Positions 7,962 through 11,406 of a stretch of 11,406 nt of DNA are shown piece after piece. The notes below the pieces were generated by a model. It saw only the letters and a list, made by a program, of their open reading frames with translations. It was not told the DNA's origin and did not search any database. Origin of the DNA: Verrucomicrobiota bacterium. GTDB lineage: Bacteria > Verrucomicrobiota > Verrucomicrobiia > Chthoniobacterales > JAFAMB01. The translations under genes were made by a program, and so were the position numbers. Location of the stretch: NCBI GenBank assembly GCA_019236035.1, contig JAFAJU010000516.1:1-11406 (forward strand). Direction: 5' to 3'. The stretch's first letter is position 1. Each line of letters begins with the position of its first letter.

Positions 7962-8175
7962 ATCTCGACTGAAGCTAACTAAAATGCCGAAGTTGAGAAG
8001 TCGTGCTCGTGCTCGTGCTCGCCCTCGAGAATCTGCATATCTCGCGCTCAGAGCGATGGAACAAAATAATTACCGAAGGATCGGGCTCTCTTTTCAGCGC
8101 CCAAGTCCCACAGATCGAGCACGAGCACGACGACGAGCACGAGCACGATTCCCCCAACTTCGGAATCTCGACTGA
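7962..8175. repeat. Inverted-repeat element with period-6 arms, flanked by an 11-bp direct repeat
   Basis: CCGAAGTTG (7987-7995) and its reverse complement CAACTTCGG (8155-8163) bound the element. Inside each end lies a period-6 array: three TCGTGC units plus TCG (8001-8021) on the left, and CGAGCA units, with two extra CGA triplets, on the right (8116-8148). The arms could pair to a stem of about 30-45 bp around a central region of roughly 95 bp, which has its own CGCTC-A-GAGCG hairpin. The identical 11-mer ATCTCGACTGA lies outside on each side (7962-7972 and 8165-8175). The left copy is 14 bp from the arm and the right copy 1 bp, so a target-site duplication is possible but not clean. There is no transposase; it could be a MITE-like or REP-like element, or a structured 3' end for the mutase transcript, although it lacks a T run. 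Confidence 0.6.
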
Positions 8176-8195
8176 GACGCCAGTGTGACACCACA

Positions 8196-9986
8196 TCACA
8201 CCATCGGCCGAAATTTTCCCACAACTTCGCACAACCGCTCGGTCATCTGACCAAGCGAACAATGTTCGACCGTCCGCGTTAACTCCTCGAAGACGTTGCC
8301 TCCATTATCGACCACTTCTGATAGGCGGTCCAGGCACCGCTCGGATTCTTCGGCATGCCGTTTTTCAAAATCCTGCAAGCGATCCAGTTGTAGTCGCTTC
8401 TGCTCCTTCTGGGTACGCATCATCCGGACCTCAGGCCAGTCCCTACCCTGATCAAAATATCGATTCAAGCCGATCACTGGACGAACCCCGTCGTAAATCT
8501 GGTTTTCCAACATATGGCCGGACGCTTGAATCTGGCTCCGCTGATAGCGGCGTTCGACTGCGCCAAGCACACCGCCCTGCTGCTCAATTTCACGAAATTC
8601 TTCCAGGATCGCTTCTTCGACAGCGTTACCAATCACTTTCATGCCGGGAGATCCCGGGAGGGTGTTCATCATATGCCTAAACAACCCGCTTTCTTCGAGC
8701 AAGATGGCCTGAGCGTGAGCAGCGTACCGGGCGTATTCTTCACTCGGCGTGGTAAAAGGTTCATCGGCAGAATTGCTGTGACAGGAATTTGTCGCGTTCA
8801 TGCAAGCCAGCATCAACTCCACAGCTGTGCGCGTGAGGTTGTTGTGCCAATCCGCAGCAATGAGCGAGCGGCCGCTGGTCTGAGTGTGCAACTTCAGAAT
8901 CTGCGCCCGGTTGCCTCCGCCAAACACCTCGCGCATGCCAATCGCCCAGATCTTTCGGCAAACGCGTGCGAGCGCGACGTACTCGACATCCAACCCGCAA
9001 TCCAGAAAAAACGAGAGACGCGGCCCAAATACGTTCACATCCAAGCCGCGATTCCGGAAATAGTCCACGTAAGCAAAACCATTCGAAAGGGTGTAGGCCG
9101 CTTGCTGAACCGGAGTCGCGCCTGCTTCGGCGATGTGGTATCCGCTGATCGAGATCGGATACCAACGTGGCATCTCACGAGAAGAATAATCCACCATATC
9201 CGCCAGAAACCGCAGCGATGGTTCGATTGGGAAAATCAACTCGTTCTGGGCCTGCACTTCCTTCAAGACATCGGCTTGGATCGTTCCGCGCAATTTAGGG
9301 CCGACGTCCGGGCCAAATCGATGCTTCGCCGCGACCAGGAACATGGCGAGGAGAATCGGCGCCGGGCCGGAGATCGTCATTGAAACCGAGACATTCGGCT
9401 GATCGAGCGCGAATCCGGCGTACAGCCGCTCCATATCTTCCACCGTGTCAATCGCTACCCCGCCCTCCCCGATCTTGCCGAAAACTCCGTCGGCTGCTGC
9501 GCCCACGCCATAAAGCGTTGGGCCATCAAACGCTGTGCTCAACCGCTTGCTCCGCTGGTTGCGCGAAAGGTAGTGAAATCGTGCATTTGTGTCCTCAGCC
9601 AGGCCCAAGCCAGCAAACAGCCGTGTTGGTTCTTCGATGAATGGCTTTTCGTGGTTCCTACGATTTTCGTTCTCCTTCGAGTTTATCGCTGCCGGTTCAA
9701 GATACTGCTCCGGATAAGCAGCCGTTAGATAAGGGAATTCGCCCGGCAATCCTTCTTCGCAAAGGAAGCGCGCAATTTCTCCGGCTTCATCCAAATCCGG
9801 CAAAGCCAGGCGCGGTAACCGTAGCCCGGTGGGGGTTACCGTTGTTCCAATTCGAGCCTTTGCCTCTTGCCACTTCTGCAGGATCTGCTGGCCAAATTCA
9901 TGATCGGTCCGCGCTTTCCGGATCTGGCTAACGACGAAGCGCCGGTATTCTTCGATGGCCAAAACAACTTGTCCGAGAGGAGTCAT
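8196..9986 (-). CDS. Acyl-CoA mutase large subunit, IcmF/IcmA type (substrate-binding part of a split IcmF)
   Basis: This 596-residue protein is the substrate-binding barrel of an adenosylcobalamin-dependent acyl-CoA mutase, which moves a carbonyl-CoA group between neighbouring carbons. Family marks are STAFDGPTLYG (150-160), VSMTISGPAP (201-210), RGTIQADVLKE (233-243), SGYHIAEAGA (281-290, with Tyr283 and His284), LSFFLDCGLD, QTSGRSL (369-375) and the C-terminal CSLGQMTERLCEVVGKF. By alignment from memory, the positions equivalent to methylmalonyl-CoA mutase Tyr89 and Arg207 are Phe124 (TRLFAG) and Gln247 (KEVQAQN). That pair is the isobutyryl/n-butyryl-CoA signature, so methylmalonyl-CoA is an unlikely substrate. 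There is no C-terminal B12 domain; the overlapping upstream gene supplies it. The Trp of the usual NPWxGS motif is absent (NTLPGSPG, 441-448). The ATG at 9986 overlaps the upstream TGA as ATGA, which implies translational coupling. Confidence 0.91.
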   Translation of the reverse strand: MTPLGQVVLAIEEYRRFVVSQIRKARTDHEFGQQILQKWQEAKARIGTTVTPTGLRLPRLALPDLDEAGEIARFLCEEGLPGEFPYLTAAYPEQYLEPAAINSKENENRRNHEKPFIEEPTRLFAGLGLAEDTNARFHYLSRNQRSKRLSTAFDGPTLYGVGAAADGVFGKIGEGGVAIDTVEDMERLYAGFALDQPNVSVSMTISGPAPILLAMFLVAAKHRFGPDVGPKLRGTIQADVLKEVQAQNELIFPIEPSLRFLADMVDYSSREMPRWYPISISGYHIAEAGATPVQQAAYTLSNGFAYVDYFRNRGLDVNVFGPRLSFFLDCGLDVEYVALARVCRKIWAIGMREVFGGGNRAQILKLHTQTSGRSLIAADWHNNLTRTAVELMLACMNATNSCHSNSADEPFTTPSEEYARYAAHAQAILLEESGLFRHMMNTLPGSPGMKVIGNAVEEAILEEFREIEQQGGVLGAVERRYQRSQIQASGHMLENQIYDGVRPVIGLNRYFDQGRDWPEVRMMRTQKEQKRLQLDRLQDFEKRHAEESERCLDRLSEVVDNGGNVFEELTRTVEHCSLGQMTERLCEVVGKFRPMV

Positions 9987-11158
9987 TTGGGAGTGTCAGT
10001 ACCGGTACCAGTACCAGTGAATAGTAGCTCAAAAAGCTGATCAACGCCTGTGTCGCGATGCCGGTTCGCCTGGGTGCAGAGTAAGCTTTGGCCTTTTCGA
10101 TTCGTGCGAATCCTGGATTCGATTTCCGTCAGGGCAGTTCGAGCGCCCCGCAGGTCCGCCTTATTCACGACAATCACATCCGCCACGTCAATCATCGCGA
10201 TCTTCTGAAGCTGTATTCGACTCCCATAGTCCGGCGGCATCACCAGGACGGACTGGTCGACCAGATGCCGGTCAACTCCGAAAGGGATCGCTTCCTGACC
10301 AGTGCCAACCGTCTCCATCAATATGAATTCGAATAGATTGCTCTCCGCCAAAATTCTGAGGCACCGGTCAGTAGAAAGGCTGAGACCTCCAGTCATACCG
10401 CGCGTGCCAATACTCCTCATGAAGACTCGGTCATGCTGCGAATATATCATCGTGGCCCGGTCACCGAGCAGCGCACCCGAACCAACGATACTGGGGTCGT
10501 GCGAGAGAATGGCCGCTCGCCGATCTGCGGCATGCGAATGAAGAAAGCGCAAAACCAACTCATCGATCAAAGTTGTTTTGCCAGCGCCTCCGGGACCGGT
10601 CAAACCGATCACCTTAGTGCTACGGACACGTTTACTCGCTGCCGACGCCGTTTCAGAAGCCTGCGGCGGCAAACCGCTTCCGTTATCGGCCAGGGTCAAT
10701 TGTCGCGATAGAAATTGATCGCTGCCTGCGAACGCCAATTCGTAGGGAAACCGGGCCACATCACCATAACCGCCCCTCAAGTATTTCACCATCTCCTCAA
10801 GCGGTGTACCGGCGAAGAAGATCCGGTCAACGCCGTGGCCGTACATGATTTGAGCATCCGCGTGGGTAATGGTTCCGCCACCTCCGCCGAAAAGCTTTAT
10901 CGGCGGGGCAAGCCGGCGTTGCTCCAAGAGGTCAACGACTTCCCCAAAAAACTCAATGTGGCCGCCGTTATACGTCGAAAGCCCGATTGCGACCACATCC
11001 TCCTGAACTGCCGCGCGAGCGATGTCTCTCGCCGAGCGGTGATACCCTAGGTAGATGACTTCAATCCCATGGCGAATGAATTCCAAGTTAATCGTGTTTA
11101 TGGCGCTGTCGTGACCGTCGCAAATTGGGACCGCTGTCAAGATGCGAATTGGGGACAT
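9983..11158 (-). CDS. B12-binding plus MeaB/MeaI-type GTPase protein (N-terminal part of a split IcmF)
   Basis: This 391-residue protein joins the cobalamin-binding small subunit of an acyl-CoA mutase to its G-protein chaperone, in the order found at the N-terminus of IcmF. The B12 domain (about 1-130) has CDGHDSAIN, where His16 of the DxH motif should be the lower cobalt ligand, then STYNGGH and LFGGGGGTI (89-97). A poorly conserved linker (about 133-180) follows. The GTPase has Walker A GPGGAGKT (188-195), METVGTGQ (281-288) and NKAD (332-335). It should load and protect cofactor for the mutase encoded next. I chose ATG 11158 because MSPIRILTAVPICDGHD is where family homology begins; an upstream ATG at 11380 would translate the heptad array and overlap the preceding gene. 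No Shine-Dalgarno is visible. The C-terminus, FTGTGTGTDTPK, comes from a hexamer repeat. Confidence 0.91.
   Translation of the reverse strand: MSPIRILTAVPICDGHDSAINTINLEFIRHGIEVIYLGYHRSARDIARAAVQEDVVAIGLSTYNGGHIEFFGEVVDLLEQRRLAPPIKLFGGGGGTITHADAQIMYGHGVDRIFFAGTPLEEMVKYLRGGYGDVARFPYELAFAGSDQFLSRQLTLADNGSGLPPQASETASAASKRVRSTKVIGLTGPGGAGKTTLIDELVLRFLHSHAADRRAAILSHDPSIVGSGALLGDRATMIYSQHDRVFMRSIGTRGMTGGLSLSTDRCLRILAESNLFEFILMETVGTGQEAIPFGVDRHLVDQSVLVMPPDYGSRIQLQKIAMIDVADVIVVNKADLRGARTALTEIESRIRTNRKGQSLLCTQANRHRDTGVDQLFELLFTGTGTGTDTPK
9999..10016. repeat. Hexamer tandem repeat at the split-IcmF junction
   Basis: Three units GTACCG, GTACCA, GTACCA run head to tail. On the coding strand they encode the TGTGTG-like tail of the B12/GTPase protein, 13 bp before the mutase start codon. 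GTACCGGTAC within it is a palindrome. The array marks the site where an ancestral IcmF linker would have been interrupted. Confidence 0.6.
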
Positions 11159-11160
11159 AA

Positions 11161-11279
11161 GAGTTCGGGGTTCGGGGTTTGGAGTTTGGGGTTTGGGGTT
11201 TGGGGTTTGGGGTTCGGGATTCGGTGAACTGTGAACTCTGAACCCCGAACTCCAAACCCCGAACTCCACACCCCGAACC
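11161..11279. repeat. Inverted heptanucleotide array, 9 + 8 units
   Basis: Seventeen 7-bp units follow one another without a gap. Nine read G(G/A)(G/A)TT(C/T)G (11161-11223), the commonest being GGGTTTG and GGGTTCG. Eight have the opposite orientation, for example CCGAACT, CCAAACC and CCGAACC (11224-11279). The two halves could pair into a stem of about 55 bp with mismatches and G:U pairs. Runs of four G separated by three bases also make it a strong G-quadruplex candidate on the plus strand. It fills nearly the whole 127-bp gap between the TPM-type gene stop and the B12/GTPase start codon. It is not a CRISPR: there are no spacers. Confidence 0.9.
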
Positions 11280-11285
11280 GTTAAG

Positions 11286-11406
11286 TCACTCCTCAAGAAC
11301 CGCGTCGGACAGATCGTTCCGGTCGTTCGACAAGCGCGGGAAATGTTCAGCCAGAACGTCGCCGACCTTGGTGACCCCAACGACGATTGCTTCTGTAAAA
11401 TCTCCG
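11286..11406 (-). CDS. C-terminal tail of a probable TPM-domain protein (partial)
   Basis: On the minus strand a frame enters at the right window edge and ends at the TGA at 11288-11286, giving 39 residues: GDFTEAIVVGVTKVGDVLAE followed by HFPRLSNDRNDLSDAVLEE. The phrases FTEAIVxGVxKVGxxLAEHFP and DxNxL resemble the C-terminal end of TPM-domain proteins (TLP18.3/Psb32/MOLO-1 family), which are often membrane-anchored or periplasmic and of poorly defined role in bacteria. The assignment is from memory of the family tail only. The gene lies in the same direction as the split-IcmF genes, with 127 bp between them. Its frame conflicts with the long upstream extension of the B12/GTPase reading frame, which supports the shorter start chosen for that gene. 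Confidence 0.7.
   Translation of the reverse strand, partial: GDFTEAIVVGVTKVGDVLAEHFPRLSNDRNDLSDAVLEE

Larger units (their letters stand above)
7628..8195. other. Gene-free 568-bp stretch between the two minus-strand operons
   Basis: No reading frame here has family character or a usable start. Reading leftward from the mutase stop, it holds the 177-bp inverted-repeat element (7987-8163), the predicted importer promoter and operator (7863-7908), and a leader of about 235 nt with a small GGGG-TGATAAT-CCCC hairpin (7726-7740) and the binding-protein Shine-Dalgarno (7634-7640). No conserved riboswitch was recognised in the leader. Confidence 0.7.

Noticed and set aside
7975..8262. Frames on both strands within the inverted-repeat element, with Arg-Ala, His-Glu or Cys-Ser repeats
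   Set aside because: The repetitive products simply reflect the period-6 DNA, and the frames overlap the mutase C-terminus.
8514..9383. 289-codon plus-strand frame
   Set aside because: It is antisense to the well-supported mutase gene and has no recognisable motif.
8196..9986. Methylmalonyl-CoA mutase
   Set aside because: The Arg that binds the methylmalonyl carboxylate is replaced by Gln247 and the paired Tyr by Phe124, and the B12 domain is on a separate protein fused to a GTPase.
11161..11279. CRISPR array
   Set aside because: The 7-bp units are contiguous with no spacers, and no cas genes are present.
11159..11285. Cobalamin riboswitch before the B12-dependent mutase genes
   Set aside because: The gap is filled by the heptad array; no B12-box or other conserved riboswitch core is visible.
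11159..11380. A 74-residue N-terminal extension of the B12/GTPase protein from an ATG at 11380
   Set aside because: It would translate the heptad array as a PNPEPQT-like repeat and overlap the TPM-type tail in another frame; homology begins only at the ATG at 11158.

Overview
The window is about 11.4 kb of bacterial DNA of moderate GC that holds eight complete or nearly complete genes and one gene tail. The best guess for the host is a member of the Verrucomicrobiota, perhaps a soil Spartobacteria/Chthoniobacterales lineage. This rests on a fused secDF next to yajC, on IcmF-type acyl-CoA mutase genes, and on intergenic DNA with short inverted tandem arrays and a GTCCCGGAGGGAC hairpin repeat of the kind I recall from that group. 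No rRNA or phylogenetic marker was available, so the placement is an inference.

Layout. (1) Positions 2-2755, plus strand: yajC (5' end cut by the window edge), then a fused secDF. Both are accessory parts of the Sec protein export machinery. (2) Positions 2907-3932, plus strand: a LacI/RbsR-type regulator. (3) Positions 4105-7627, minus strand: a three-gene operon for a ribose-class ABC sugar importer, in the order binding protein, double ATPase, permease. It runs toward the regulator gene. Upstream of it, near 7863-7908, are a promoter-like pair of hexamers and a 12-bp perfect palindrome of LacI-family type at the predicted transcription start, so the regulator probably controls the importer. 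The sugar cannot be named: no kinase or catabolic gene is present. (4) Positions 7628-8195: a gene-free stretch with the promoter/operator, three TGACCT half-sites and a 177-bp inverted-repeat element. (5) Positions 8196-11158, minus strand: two genes overlapping by 4 bp (ATGA) that together make an adenosylcobalamin-dependent acyl-CoA mutase of the IcmF kind. The first carries the B12-binding domain and the G-protein chaperone. The second carries the substrate-binding mutase barrel with the Phe/Gln pair expected for isobutyryl/butyryl-CoA instead of methylmalonyl-CoA. IcmF is normally a single polypeptide, so this is a split version. (6) Positions 11286-11406, minus strand: the C-terminal tail of a further gene, probably a TPM-domain (Psb32/MOLO-1) protein.

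The most unusual non-coding feature is a 119-bp block at 11161-11279, just before the split-IcmF start codon. It consists of 17 uninterrupted 7-bp units, nine in one orientation followed by eight in the other without loss of phase. The transcript could fold into a long hairpin, or the DNA into G-quadruplex/i-motif, 2 nt from the start codon. Other short tandem arrays, with periods of 6 and 8, lie at the other gene junctions. No CRISPR array, tRNA, rRNA, transposase or phage gene was seen.
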